A stretch of 64,000 bases of DNA from Carallia brachiata (lineage: Eukaryota > Streptophyta > Magnoliopsida > Malpighiales > Rhizophoraceae). This document shows positions 1-12,100 of this stretch, piece by piece (within the stretch, counting starts at the first letter, position 1; each line of letters starts with the position of its first letter). A program made the translations under genes and the position numbers. Location of the stretch: positions 145,668 through 209,667 of the forward strand of contig JADCRB010000043.1 in NCBI GenBank assembly GCA_021464245.1, given 5' to 3'. Below the pieces are notes generated by a model. That model did no database searches. It was not told where the DNA came from and was given only the letters and a program-made list of their open reading frames with translations.

Positions 1-1478
1 GAAGGGCAATTATATCGGTCAGAGAAGTACCACAAAGACATGAGACCGCCAAGCTTCCGGATCCACGCTGGCTTAGTCTCCACAAGCCTTCATTGGCAGA
101 GCAGGAGGGTGACAAAAAGAAGGAGAAATTCTCGAGCAAGATCCTACTTGGTATGTGTTTAGAGGCTGGTTATCATGTTCTCGATGAATCGACACATTTT
201 AGCAGCGATCTTCAGCCATCATCGAAGCACCTTAGGAAGGGAAGCATTGGAATTCTCGAGCTTGGGATTCTGAGTGCGCGGAATTTGCTGCCTATGAAGA
301 GTAAGGAAGGAAGGTCTACCGATGCATACTGTGTAGCAAAATATGGTAACAAGTGGGTTCGAACCAGAACACTTCTCGATACCCTCAATCCCCGTTGGAA
401 TGAGCAGTACACTTGGGAAGTTTATGATCCTTGCACAGTGATCACCATTGTTGTATTTGACAATTGGCACATCAATGGAAGCAAGGATGATGCTAGAGAC
501 CAGAGAATTGGCAAGGTAAGAATTCGGCTGTCTACTTTAGAAATGAACCGTATTTATACACATTACTATCCATTACTAGCTCTTCAACCTTCTGGATTGA
601 AGAAGCACGGGGAGCTTCAATTAGCATTAAGGTTCACCTGCACAGCCTGGGTTAATATGGTAACTCAATACGGCAAGCCATTACTTCCCAAGATGCATTA
701 TGTGCAACCAATTCCCGTAAGGCACATCGATTGGCTTCGCCACCAAGCAATGCAGATAGTGGCAACAAGGCTTTTGAGGGCAGAGCCACCTCTGAGGCGC
801 GAAATTGTGGAGTATATGTTGGATGTTGATTACCATATGTTTAGTCTGAGAAGAAGCAGGGCCAATTTCCAGCGTATCATGTCAGTTCTGTCTGGGATCA
901 CAGTTGTCTGTAAATGGTTCAATGACATCTGCTATTGGAGAAATCCAATAACAACATGCCTTGTCCACGTATTGTTCCTTATACTGGTTTGCTACCCGGA
1001 GTTGATCCTGCCCACTATTTTCCTCTACTTGTTTGTGATTGGGATATGGAATTATCGGTTCAGGTCAAGGCACCCGCCTCACATGGACACTCGGCTTTCG
1101 CAAGCTGACAATGCACATCCTGATGAACTCGACGAGGAATTCGACTCCTTTCCAACATTACGGCCACCAGATATAGTGAGATGGAGATATGATAGGCTGA
1201 GAAGTGTAGCAGGCAGGGTGCAGACAGTGATTGGCGATTTGGCAAGCCAAGGGGAAAGGGCTCAGGCAATATTAAGCTGGCGGGATCCGAGGGCAACAGC
1301 TATTTTCATCATTTTTTCATTAATCACAGCTGTGGTTATCTACGTTACTCCATTCCAGGTAGTGGCAGTGATTTATGGACTCTACCTGCTGCGACATCCC
1401 AGGTTCAGAAGAAAGTTGCCTTCCGCCCCTGTCAACTTCTTCAAGAGACTACCATCCAAATCTGATATGCTACTCTGA
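1..1478 (+). CDS. MCTP/FTIP-family multiple C2 domain and transmembrane protein, 3' part
   Basis: The reading frame is open from base 3 to a TGA at 1476-1478, giving the last 491 residues; the 5' end lies outside the window, so no start codon is called. Without an intron it encodes a linker containing DPRWLSLHKPS, then the last C2 domain (about bases 246-560, with GILELGILSARNLLPM, DAYCVAKYG and NPRWNEQYTWEVYD and a loop rich in Asp). The plant PRT_C module follows, with two hydrophobic hairpins (about 950-1055 and 1290-1410). MCTPs are ER-anchored proteins that use C2 domains to tether membranes, notably at plasmodesmata; FTIP1 and QUIRKY are members. The intronless tail is usual for the family. 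Poly-A-signal-like AATAAA sequences start near 1499. Family call is secure; the exact member is not. Confidence 0.95.
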   Translation, partial: RAIISVREVPQRHETAKLPDPRWLSLHKPSLAEQEGDKKKEKFSSKILLGMCLEAGYHVLDESTHFSSDLQPSSKHLRKGSIGILELGILSARNLLPMKSKEGRSTDAYCVAKYGNKWVRTRTLLDTLNPRWNEQYTWEVYDPCTVITIVVFDNWHINGSKDDARDQRIGKVRIRLSTLEMNRIYTHYYPLLALQPSGLKKHGELQLALRFTCTAWVNMVTQYGKPLLPKMHYVQPIPVRHIDWLRHQAMQIVATRLLRAEPPLRREIVEYMLDVDYHMFSLRRSRANFQRIMSVLSGITVVCKWFNDICYWRNPITTCLVHVLFLILVCYPELILPTIFLYLFVIGIWNYRFRSRHPPHMDTRLSQADNAHPDELDEEFDSFPTLRPPDIVRWRYDRLRSVAGRVQTVIGDLASQGERAQAILSWRDPRATAIFIIFSLITAVVIYVTPFQVVAVIYGLYLLRHPRFRRKLPSAPVNFFKRLPSKSDMLL

Positions 1479-4342
1479 GGTGGAATCTATTGTTGTTGAA
1501 TAAAAAATAAATAATAATCGTCTGCTTATTTTTTGTCTAGGAGAAGGTACTTCACCACTTTTATTCCATCCCATGTGAATGTAAGCCCCACTATTCTTTC
1601 TGGCTCTTTGTTCCATATTATATCGTATTGATAACCAATCAATCAATAAGATTTTGATGATATATGCGGTTCATTGCCAAATGTCCACCATGAAAGCACT
1701 GACTTGGCTGCAGGCTTGCAGCATCTGTAGTTGGCATAATCAATGATGGACTTACGGGCGGAGTACTTAAAAGTGGCAAGCAAGAACGATGAAAATGGCT
1801 GTGGCGCTTGAGCCCGCAACTACTAATAACGATTTGATTGGTTATATTTGGTTGCAATTTTAAAAATTTTCAAAACGCTATTAATAATTTAGTTTGAAAT
1901 AAATAATCATACTGATCCAAACTGCAGATCTATTCCCCTAATCCCTGGTTTCAAAAAATAGAATTGGAAATTTCAAACTTTGCTCATGTTCGTTGCTAAT
2001 TTCAGTATCACGGTGCTGCACGTCACACTAATCGCAGTCATTTGACTGGGCTATTAGTTGCTTTGGAATCCAAGAGACACAATCTAGATCATGCAATACA
2101 AGATATACGACATAAAACCATGACAGCAACCTTTACAACGTACAATTAACAAAGAAGTACACCAAAGATGAAGCAATGAACGTAAAAATTGGCCAAAATC
2201 AATTCTGATACCTGGAATACATATAGTACCACCATTTTCTGCGTTTTGCCATATTTTATTTTTTATCGAACGAGATCTTAATTCTAGACACAGTTTCATT
2301 GTAACTAGAATCCCTCTTTTTTTGTTAATTCATTTTCCCACACATAGGTGTAAGAAATTTGATAACATTTCAGCAACGTTTCAAGTGTAAATAATATAAG
2401 AGTTCAAAAAGTTTCATGAAATGAAAATAATATTCCTATCGTATATTAAAATTTGTATAAAGTTCGTCAGAGTAAGTTGACACTGGACAACATAAGACAA
2501 CACATTTTTTCGAATATGAAATATTTGATATCAGAATAACACAATAGATACTTTCTCTTTTTTTTTTAATATCAGAATTGTGGTCAACTAATAAATATAA
2601 AATGTTGTCGAATTAAAAGTTTTGAATTCATTGTTATTAAGGCACTGGACGACGTTAAACATACACTTACCAAACCTATGTTGGCCTTGATTTTAAGTAT
2701 TTGATATCAAAATAATACCATGGATACCTATTTTTTCATATCAGAATTGTGATCAACTGATAAACGTAAAATGTACTCAGACCAAAAGTTTTGAATTCAT
2801 TGCTGTCAGGGCGTTAGATCAAATTAAATCTACATCTACCCAACTTACATTAGTTTTGATTTTAAATATACTGTAATCATACGAATTCTTAATATTTCCT
2901 AAAAACGGGTGCACTATTTCCAATAAGACCACGGAGACACACACTCTCAATTTTAAGATCACTTAATGTTTGTTGATTTCAAAAAAATTTTGGCCATTGA
3001 TCTCCTCGAAAATTGATTAGTTCTTTTAGACCTGGTCATGAGTCGAGTGGGTTGCCTGGCAAAAGGCTAAATGATAAATGATGGGGATTGCACAGGTCTG
3101 ATCCTGACCATACATACACGACAGGATTCGACATTAGTCAATTTGGGTTTGCTCTGGTTGAGCTAAGCTCAGAAATATTTATAAAATAGGTTAACAGAGC
3201 TGGTCAGGCCCGCTCTTAACCCTTGTTGGGCTTGGACAGGACATAAAGATTTGGTTGCGTTTGTACGGTCTGGAGTCAGGACCATTTGATTGGATTTTAT
3301 ACGTCCATTTGTCTCGTTTTTGCAATTATAGTTTCCGTACATCTTGGCTAACTCTTTTTTAAAATTTTTTTAAAAAATTTATATATAATATAAATATAAT
3401 CTTTTTTTTTGATATTAATATAATCTAAAAAGTAAAAACTTGAAATGTGTCGCGTACATTTTCTTGTTACTTTTTGAGTGGCTGTCCTTTTTTTACCTCT
3501 AAAATAAAACCATCGAAAATAAAACATTATCATCTTGATATTTTAAATGTTGTTATAAAAAAAAAAAAAAAAGAATACGGCACTCGGTGCTTGTCTTCCG
3601 ATACGTTTTGCTTGCCGTTTCATGTTTATCTGTTTAACTGGCATGCAATTGTGCACCCAAAAAAAAGTAGAATTAATTGATTTTTTCTTTTTTTTTTTAT
3701 AAAAATAAGTATGAATGATATTTTATCGACTCATTACGAGGAATTTTTTTAAATTTTTATCTAAAATAAGTTAGATAATTTATATTAAACTTACGTAAAA
3801 GTAAATTTTACGATACTTAACAAATATTACTAAACTATTTATAATTTCGAAAATTCAAAAAAATTTAAACTCAAGGACCGCTTTTAGTAAAACTCGAATC
3901 TTGGTTTTTTTTTTAGAACCCAAACTTTTATCAACCGGAGTATACATTGACCATTTAGCTCCACGAGTCTATGAACTTTGTGTCAAAGAGTTGCCGGCCC
4001 TTTTGCGTCCCGGCATCCTCCTCTTTCCGGGGGGAAAAATCACCACAAAATTTTAACCACCGTACTTTTCCTTAATGTATAAAAATAAAGGTAAATATTA
4101 CAAAACAATTTTTTATGAAATTTCATAAATTATAATCAAATTCTTAAATTTTAAAATAATATTAAATTTATTCAAAATTTAATTTAAAAAATAAAAACAA
4201 AATAAACAAACTAATTCGTAAAAAATCTGAAAAAGAATTTCCTACTTCATGTCAGTACTGAATTTATAAATACTTGAAAATAATCGCACCCAAAACCATA
4301 CAACTCGAATGCGAGCTCCACGTAAATCAAGCACGTTGGACA
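1479..4342. other. Spacer between MCTP and LEA/TMEM205 genes
   Basis: AT-rich, with no supported gene. It holds the degenerate tandem repeat at 2475-2870. A GC-richer patch at about 3028-3240 begins with a 'gacctggtcatgag' stretch and ends with 'gggcttggacagg'; these resemble the ends of decayed plant DNA transposons, but no target duplication was found. Long A and T runs (3550-3575, 3680-3700) account for the short open frames here. Confidence 0.6.
2475..2870. repeat. Degenerate tandem repeat, about 170-bp unit
   Basis: Two diverged copies follow one another, with start of a third. Each begins with 'cactggac(a/g)ac', passes through 'tttgatatcaaaataa'-like and 'atatcagaattgtg' blocks and ends with 'aaaagttttgaattcattg'. 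Copy 1 is about 2475-2640, copy 2 about 2641-2808, and a partial third about 2809-2870. No coding potential is seen. Confidence 0.7.
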
Positions 4343-4368
4343 CCACGTGGCGTAAATAGGCACGTGTC
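4343..4368. promoter_or_regulatory. Pair of G-box/ABRE motifs upstream of the LEA gene
   Basis: CCACGTGG at 4343-4350 and CACGTGTC at 4361-4368 contain the CACGTG/ACGTG core bound by ABF/AREB bZIP factors. A further ACG-containing site lies at 4318-4335. They sit about 450-470 bp upstream of the ATG at 4816. ABREs in pairs are a known requirement for abscisic-acid induction, which fits a LEA-type product. Function is inferred from motif and position only. Confidence 0.55.
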
Positions 4369-4815
4369 GATCAAAGCAAGCCGCGTGCAATCATTCAAGA
4401 TTTAAACCAAGATTTCGGTCTTCAAAGTAAACCGAATCCACCGGAAAAGTCCCCCCACATCTACAAGCAAATCCTGCAAGTAACTGAAATTTCCAAGAAT
4501 TTTTTTAATAATAAAAAACAGAAAAAGTCAGTGAACAGACGTAAGTTCACATATTAAATTATATGTATCTAATTTGTGTAATAAAAATTATATTTTATAT
4601 AATTATAATAATAAAAAATATTATTATTTTTTATTTTATATTTTTAAATTATAATTAAAAAAAATTATAATTAAATAAACTACGCGTGTGTAAGCGAAAT
4701 TTGCCCAAAAAGCATTTGCCCATGTAACAACCCTCAATTGAAAAAAAGAACAGAACCCATCGAAAATTTCAGTGAACTAGACAGGAAAAAAAAAAGGAAA
4801 AAGGACAGAGAGAAG

Positions 4816-6391
4816 ATGATGAACGTTTTGGCTCTGTGTCTGGCGTTTACTTCGCTGTTCGCTGCAGAGATATTGTCTCCAAACCCTGAAAAGCAACTCT
4901 ACCAGAAAGAGGACGTGATTGTCAAAGAAGGGCATAGGATTATAGTTGTGGAAACCTACGACAATGGTGGCCAACACAACACCAAAGTTTCGATCTCGCC
5001 CGATCAGCAACAACAACAACAACAGCAACAAGACTCAACTGTTTCCGCCGCAAGTGGCATACTTGACAGTACGAAAGAAAAGGCGAAAGAAGTGGCCCGA
5101 GAAGTCGAACGCAATGGCGAGAGATTCGCTTCTCCTGGAGACCTTATATGCGACGCGTTTGGGAAATGCAAGCGCAAGATTGCTTCGGTTGCCACCGGTA
5201 AAGCTAATGAAGCGGCGGCTCGGCAGAGAGAGATGGCACGCGAGGCCAAAGAGACAGCGGAGGCGGCAATTGCTAGAAAGCGTGAGATGGCACGAGAGGC
5301 TAAGGAGAAAATGGAAGGTGCCTATGGGAAGCCTAAGGTCTGCCCCTGAGAAGGTCCACCGTGCAAAACAAATGGCGGAGGAGGCGTATGAGAAAGCCAA
5401 GGAGTCTGCGGCCCAAAAAGCCCACGATGTCAAAGAAAATGTCAGAGCGTCCGTTGATAAGGCCAACGACACAGCGAAAGCCGCGAAAGATATGAGGAAG
5501 ACGATGGAGAACCACGTCGTTGGAAACTTATCCGAGAAAGCAAAAGAAGCGAAAGTGAAAACAGGGCATGCAAAAGAAAAGGTCTGGAGGGCTGTGAGTG
5601 GTGCTGCAAAGTACGTGGCTTCAGCTGAGGTACTGAATTCTGTGATGGGTGTGGCTAGTTTGTTGGGTTTTGCCACCGGTTATGGAATGTGCGTGTGGGT
5701 GACGTTTGTGTCGAGCTATGTTTTGGCGGGCTCTCTGCCAAGGCAGCAGTTTGCTTTGGTCCAGAGCAAGATATATCCTGTTTATTTCAGAGCAATGGCG
5801 TATTGTATTGGGGTGACTCTGTTGGCCCATCTGGTGGGTAAACGAGAGTTGATATTCCGCAGCCCGGCCGAGACTCTTCAAGGGTACAATCTAGTGGCAT
5901 CGATTTTAATGCTTTTGTTCAATGCTCTGTACTTGGAGCCCTTGGCCACCAAGGTACGTTTTGCTTGCTTTTGTGATTGTGCTGTAACAATGGCAAGAAT
6001 CAACAACAGAATATGGCTGATGGTATTATGTAGCTGCTCCAACTTAGTTTGTTTCCTTTGTTACTTATGATCATGACAGGTGATGTTCGAGAGGATGAAG
6101 ATTGAAAAGGAGGAAGGCAGGGGAAGAGAGGGCATGGAATCTGACAAGGCTGATGAGACTCAATCCGCGATGGACGCTACTGGTGCAGGAGGCACCAGCG
6201 CGACCAGAGAAGAAGCTCCGGCAGTGTCTCGGGAATCTCGACCGCAAGAGGAAGCCATGTTAAAGATGGTGAGATTGAGTCACATGCTGAAGCAGCTAAA
6301 CACCTATTCATCCTTGCTCAACATAATGACCCTGACGGCTCTTACTTGGCACCTGGTATACCTGGGCCAGTGCCTTAATGTCACTTGCTAA
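4816..6391 (+). CDS. LEA-repeat / TMEM205-like (DUF4149) membrane protein, frame broken once
   Basis: Two exons: 4816-5953 and 6080-6391, with intron 5954-6079 bounded by GTACGT and ACAG in phase 0. The ATG at 4816 gives a hydrophobic signal peptide (NVLALCLAFTSLFAAEIL), a CAA-encoded glutamine run (about 5005-5030), then LEA-like Ala/Lys/Glu repeats (AREAKE, EKAKE, KVKTGHAKEKV). The C-terminal half has three or four hydrophobic helices (for example GVASLLGFATGYGMCVWV) followed by PLATKVMFERMKIEKEEGRG, a signature of the TMEM205-like domain, and ends SLLNIMTLTALTWHLVYL. The architecture matches Arabidopsis At1g72100-type LEA-domain proteins. The frame changes by +1 near 5337-5338 (GG before TCTGCC); as written the first frame stops at 5349 after 177 aa. 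Discounting one base gives about 482 aa. Likely a seed/stress endomembrane protein (inference). Confidence 0.85.
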
Positions 6392-7039
6392 TCTAATGGC
6401 TTACAGATTCCCTCAGGTGTATTGATTTCTGGTTTTCTTTGTGTTGGCTTGGACGCAGTTTTTAAATGTTGTATTTGCAATGTATGGAGACGGCATGGTG
6501 GGTGGAGTGTTCAATTCTCATGTAAATAACAGATATGCTTAACAATTCATCTTATGCCGTAAGCTGATGCTGAACTGAATTTGTTTGATTTAACTTTCTT
6601 AGTTATTTTTGATGCAAAGCAGCAAATGCATAACGGCACAAAAAGCCATGAACCAAAAATATAGTTGATACATTGGAGAAAGATTTTTATTGATTCAATA
6701 CTTTCACATGCATGTTTTATTGAACGAAATACATATTTCTTAATGTGCAATAGAATTGGGAAAGGAAAACAAATATACAGGAGCATAGTGATTACTAACC
6801 AGAGTCGTGTACACTATTTTCATTTACATCCATAAAACACCAAATGGCCTTTGGGGAAGCAGAAGGCAGGTCAGCCGGAAACAAGGGGTCGTAGAACAAT
6901 ATCCTCATGACAGGCCTTCACCTACATAGTGCAGAAGAGTGCAATAGCATGATGATAAATCACGTAATTAATCGATAATGATGATTCAAAATCCAACTGA
7001 TTGATAGTAAAATAACGGTTGGGAAGGCACTACCTCCAT
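6392..7039. other. Convergent 3' region between LEA/TMEM205 and bHLH genes
   Basis: This holds the 3' ends of the two converging genes. No further coding region, repeat or RNA gene is seen. The bHLH 3' UTR should lie in roughly 6840-7040, judged from its moderate GC content. Confidence 0.6.
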
Positions 7040-9118
7040 CTAACGTTCTTTAGCCGCGCATTTACATTGCCTCTGATGCTCTGTAAGTTCCTGCAATTCC
7101 AACAAGCAAATATTTTGCGATCAGCATTGTTCAGTTCGTTCATCATTATTATTTACAGATGGTAATGGTTCCTTTTACGCACCAACGACCTAGGAAAAAA
7201 TTGTTGAACTTGTCATCTTTGTATCACAGGAAACCACAACAAAGGAAATGATTAAAGTCTATCTTTCACCAAAAATTCAGAAACCAAGTACAGCTATTCT
7301 ATAAGCATCAAAGCAGGGAGTACCTGTATCTGCCTTTGAAGATCCTTAACGTAATCTACTGCCTCATCTAACATGTCTGCCGTGTTTGTTTGCTGGAAAT
7401 GAAGAATGTGCAGCATCAAGTAAAACAAAGGACCGAAGTGAAAAGCGATAAACTCCTACCTTCTTCTGAATTTCCTTTGCAACTGTGATATGTGCCACAG
7501 TAATACGCAGGAACTCAGGATTTTCTAATCACGGTTAGTCTGCACCAAGGATCTAATAAAAGTCTTTTTATATTCCTGCTTGTCATAAATGTATAGACAT
7601 GACATATTCAGGCTGATGTCCTATGTTATAGAATCTATGTGACATAATTTGGTTCTTGTTCCCACATAAAATAACACAAACAAATAACTCGCTGAAGTTT
7701 AATGCAAGACAACCAAGGTTCAACACTCCCTTATATCTAAATTTTTCAATCTGCTATATGCAATTAGCATATCTGAGAAAACATATACTAATTGAAAGTG
7801 CATACGAGTGAGAACATTACCTTATTCATGTTTGGAACAAGCTCCTGAAGCTTCCTTATGCGATCACTGATTCTAGTTCTCCGAACCTTTGACTCCGGCA
7901 AAGTAAAGGTTTATTCAGGACTAATGACAAACATTTTGCAGCTTATATACCAAATCCAAAATTTAGCAAGCTATTAACTGATATACGCATCTCACCCTCT
8001 CTGCAATGCTCCGAGGATGCGTAGCACAGCCACGCTTGGCACGAACCCTACAAGGGACTGAATCCTCCAAAAGCTTGTCCATCTCTAAGTCGATCAAACT
8101 TGACGCCGAGCCTGGCAACTGCCCACTCTGCTCTCCTTTCTAAAGAATTCAGCAATCACAATTAGTTAATTACTACCCATAGATATATTTACACATTTAC
8201 ATAAGCAATTCCCGATTACTGTGAGGAAAAAAAAAAAAATCTCGTTATTCCACCAAGAATGTTGCATAAAGACATGCTAATTTATTCTGAATTCAGTGAT
8301 AACATGAGATCCAACTACAAGCATAAAACAGTGTTTTTTTATTTTTTTTTATTTTTTGCCCTTTAGAGCTAATGAACCAGTGGTTAGGAGAAAGGGATGA
8401 AAGAGGGACTTTATTCGAACCCAATAATCCAATTAGAGTCTACCGTTTCTAACTACCTCAACTATTGTCGAATTCTCGTAAAAACAAAATTTGAAAAATC
8501 CCATTTTACCTGGAACGCTAGATGCTTCCAGGGGACATGACACCAAACCGACTACCAAAACACGGTAAACGTACGATATTTTATTAGTTTAAACTTTGAA
8601 AAAATTGGAGTGTTCAGTTTCTTACCGGCTGGGTGGAAGGTTTAGAAGAAGAGTGCTGCTGCAACTCGACCTCTCTAGCATTCTTACCAGTGGGAGATAC
8701 ATCCATACTATGGGATATATATTCATAATTCGACAGAATTTCCAAGCTAGAAAAGTACCCATCGTGACCCCCAAGCCCAGAATTCCCAAGAAAATCAGCT
8801 GGAGAGCTGTTTTGCCTCTGAAAACTGGCCGGTTCAAACAGACCCGGCTCGGCCGAAAGGACAGGATTTCTACTCGAAGGTGGTGCGTTGGAGACAAGTA
8901 ACTGAGTTAAGTTCTGGCTTGGCTTTAATGGGTCCTCTTCGTCTCCTTCAAGAAGTGCTTCTAACCAGGTGGCTGGAGCTGAACGGAACCGGGTGAGCCC
9001 TCCTCGACCCAGTTCACCGCCGCCACCAACAAAGCCTCCTTCTCTTCCTCCCTCCTCCTCCACCACCACCACCACCACCGGTAGAACTCTGTCTGCTGCC
9101 AGCAGGTGTCGGTTGCAT
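7040..9118 (-). CDS. bHLH transcription factor, FBH (bHLH80/81) type
   Basis: Five exons on the minus strand: 9118-8626, 8139-7996, 7886-7821, 7392-7324 and 7090-7040, all introns GT..AG and in phase 0. Exon 1 has LTRFRSAPATWLEALLE and QNSSPADFLGNSG, two blocks typical of Arabidopsis bHLH80/81 (FBH1/FBH2) and relatives. The basic region RAKRGCATHPRSIAERVRR spans exons 2-3 and keeps the H-E-R E-box-contact pattern. The helix-loop-helix continues as TRISDRIRKLQELVPNM and TADMLDEAVDYVKDLQ, and the protein ends LTEHQRQCKC plus a short tail. FBH proteins activate CONSTANS in flowering and act in ABA/stomatal responses. The conserved-looking start ATG is at 9118-9116 (MQPT...), but it is one base out of frame with the rest; the shift falls at the CCC (GGG on this strand) at 9050-9052. 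Corrected length is about 273 aa. Confidence 0.9.
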
Positions 9119-12100
9119 TTGTTTCAGAGTTTCTGGTGATTTTTGATGCATACTTTAATCGAGGATTTCATTGATATCCTTCTCCTTTTTTTCGCCTTTT
9201 GTTATTATTATTATTTTTTTAATGTTATTTCGGCCGGAAAACAATAAATGGTTACAATTAGAAGAAGATTTTTGTCTTGTTTTTATTCTATTGACATATT
9301 AAAATTTAACAAATTTTTATTGTTTAGTTGTATTAATAAAATATAAAATAAAAAATCTTATTATTTTATTTTATTATTAAATTTAGTATTAATATATATA
9401 ATTATAAAAAAATAAAAAAAAACAGGAAAAATATTTGGGATGCTTATTTTTTTCCTAATCAAAAGGAAGCGTTCTGTCCATTCGTGCAGTGTGAAAACTT
9501 ACGTCTGCTTGAAATTTTGACCGCCTGATGCCGACGACATGATCATCAATCAGCTGACGGTGTTGACCCTTTCATCAGACGGAGAGGGGCGCGTAGATCC
9601 GGTTAAGAATTAGTTAGATTTGTTTACTATAACTCCTGATCCTGAAAAAACTTATGAACAGCTGCAACGCAGGGGCGCGTGTACACGCTCTATTGAAAAG
9701 AAAGTCAGAAGGCAAGAAATGTTGGCTTGGCGAGCCAAGGTCCTTTCTTTTTGTGGACGCGCATCAACGAGCGCGTGGAGTAATCAGAGAGATATAAGGA
9801 TTATTGTGTATTTGTGTGCGATGACTGATTATATTTTGTTTTCTTTTGAACTCTCCAGAAACTTTGGTTTGCTTTTTATAGCAAATTTAAGGAGACAGCG
9901 AGTGGTTCCCACCGTTGCACCAACCCAAAAGAGTTGGCGCACAAACCAAAAATTTGGGCTCCTTGGTCTTGCCTCCAGTTCTTTTTCTCTCTCTGTTTTT
10001 TTTTTTTTTCCTTTTTAATTTCCCTGTTTTTGGTGTGCCCTTTGCTTATGTGCCTTTTTGCTACTTTTTTTTTCCAATCAATGGCATTTTCTATTACACT
10101 TCGTTTCTGAAAAAATAGAAAAGAGAAAAATAAGAAGAAAAAAATGTGAAGAATGAATGTTAGAAAAAAAATATTTTATCATTGAGAGAATGTAACGTAA
10201 AAAAAATGAAAAGTATTTTATTTGTTAATTGATAGAACGTAAACAAAATATATATTTATTATAATGTTAAATTTATTTTTAAAAAAGAAAAAAAAATAAT
10301 TTCACAAAATAAAAATAAAAATGAACCTCTAGCTGCATGTCCACCCAATTCCCCTCAAAATTGGAGGAATTGGGATACCTTATGCCCCTACTTTATTTTT
10401 TTTTTTCCCTTTTTCTCTCTCCCCATCATTCTCTTTTTCCCTAATCTACTCAAAATCTTTCTTCCTTAACGCCAATTCCACTCTTCTAATTAGAGTTTCA
10501 TCACGTGAGAATGCTTTATGAGACACTCAAGAAATACATAGTCTATCCAACGATATTTAATAATTTTTTTTAAAAATTATAAATATTTTATAATCTAACA
10601 GTTTAAATCACTACGTACTTTTTCAAGCGTTGCCAAAAATTTTTTTTGTTTTCTTTAACCTTAAGAACACTATCACGTAATTTCTCTTAAATAATACTAA
10701 AATAATAACTTAATTCTATCTAATAATATTTAACAATTTATTTTTTGAATTTAATTATCCAATAATTTATACCATTTTCAAATTCCTTGAAATTATAAAT
10801 CTTAAGTCCCAAAGGTTTTTTTTTTTTTTTGGTCAAAAGTCCCAAAGGTTTTTTAAAAAAACTTTAATTAACCCAATTATTGATGGGGGACCAATACCTG
10901 AGAAAAAGTCCAGGCAATAGTAAGTTTTCCACCCACCATTGTTGCCCCCAAATGGTCGTCCGGTGACAAGGACAAAACAGGGTTTGGCCGGAGTGGGCCA
11001 AGAACCGTGGTGGAGCTTGAAGCGAATCAAGTTATAATGAATTATGATATCTAAATTCACTGAACATTTATCCCGCACGTTTAGGGATACTTTATTTTGA
11101 ATTTCCTGATAATTTGTATCAGAACAGGAAGTCATTGTGTTCAATTTGTTAATCAGATCTTTTGTATTCGCAATCAAAAATTCGGAATGATTGTCACTGA
11201 TATTAGGCCTGTGTGAACAGCGGTCATGATGCCTGTGATTAGGATTATGAATTTGGACCGTCCGTCCACAAACTCGGCCTCCTAAGCCAACTTGTTGATT
11301 AGATCAATTTGATTGAAATCCATTCATTCACGCAAACTTAGAGATGAAAGCTACCGAACTTAACGCTGTATTTAGATGAAATTTTTATAGGGAGAAAAAA
11401 AGTAAGAGAGAGGAAAGTGAAAAAATTGATTATTAAAGGAGATAATATTTTTTATTCTCTTTTATATTTGGAAAGAGGTGACGAGAGGGAGGAAAATTAT
11501 AAATTTTTTTATTTAAGAAATAGTGAGAAGTGAGGGAGAAAAATATAAAATGTATTAAAATAACAATTTTATTATTCATAATAAATTTTATTTAAATATT
11601 TTGTTTAGAAAAAATTATAATTTTTAAATTATATAAGAGATAATTAAGTCATTTAATAAATTTAGTAGAGAAATTTACAACTTTTCTCTCATTTTTAGAA
11701 AGATTAATTTTAATGGGATAGAAAATGATTAAAATTTTTATTTCCATCACTTTTCAAATATTTTTAAAATACAACAATTTACCTTAATACTCTCACTTTC
11801 CTCTACCTCCCTCCTTCCCCCTTCCCCCCCCCCCCCCAACATGACGTAAGGGTAGCAAATTGAAGTTACGTTCAAATTTAAGAGATCCATTATTTTCTTC
11901 ACGTGCGGGAAATTTTTGTTTTCCAAATAAAGAAATTTTGTAGAATTCTACTTGGTTCCGCCTTTCTTTCTTTTTTGGTTTGGTACGGCAATGTCTAAAC
12001 TATAAAAATTTAAATTGGTTCATACACTTTAAGACATACCTTTTATAGTAGAACCAATAATTCTCACTCGAACAACCAACTAAGGTGGAGGTCTGGACGA

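Noticed and set aside
5035..5676. 213-codon open frame on the minus strand opposite the LEA repeats
   Set aside because: It is the antisense shadow of a GC-biased repetitive coding region; no domain and no promoter.
4946..6070. One long plus-strand frame as a single 374-aa protein
   Set aside because: Its first part is an out-of-frame reading of the LEA region and its last 39 codons are intron; only the middle is real.
9620..10018. 132-codon open frame upstream of the bHLH gene
   Set aside because: Ends in a T-rich run (FFFF), no domain, and no splice or start context.
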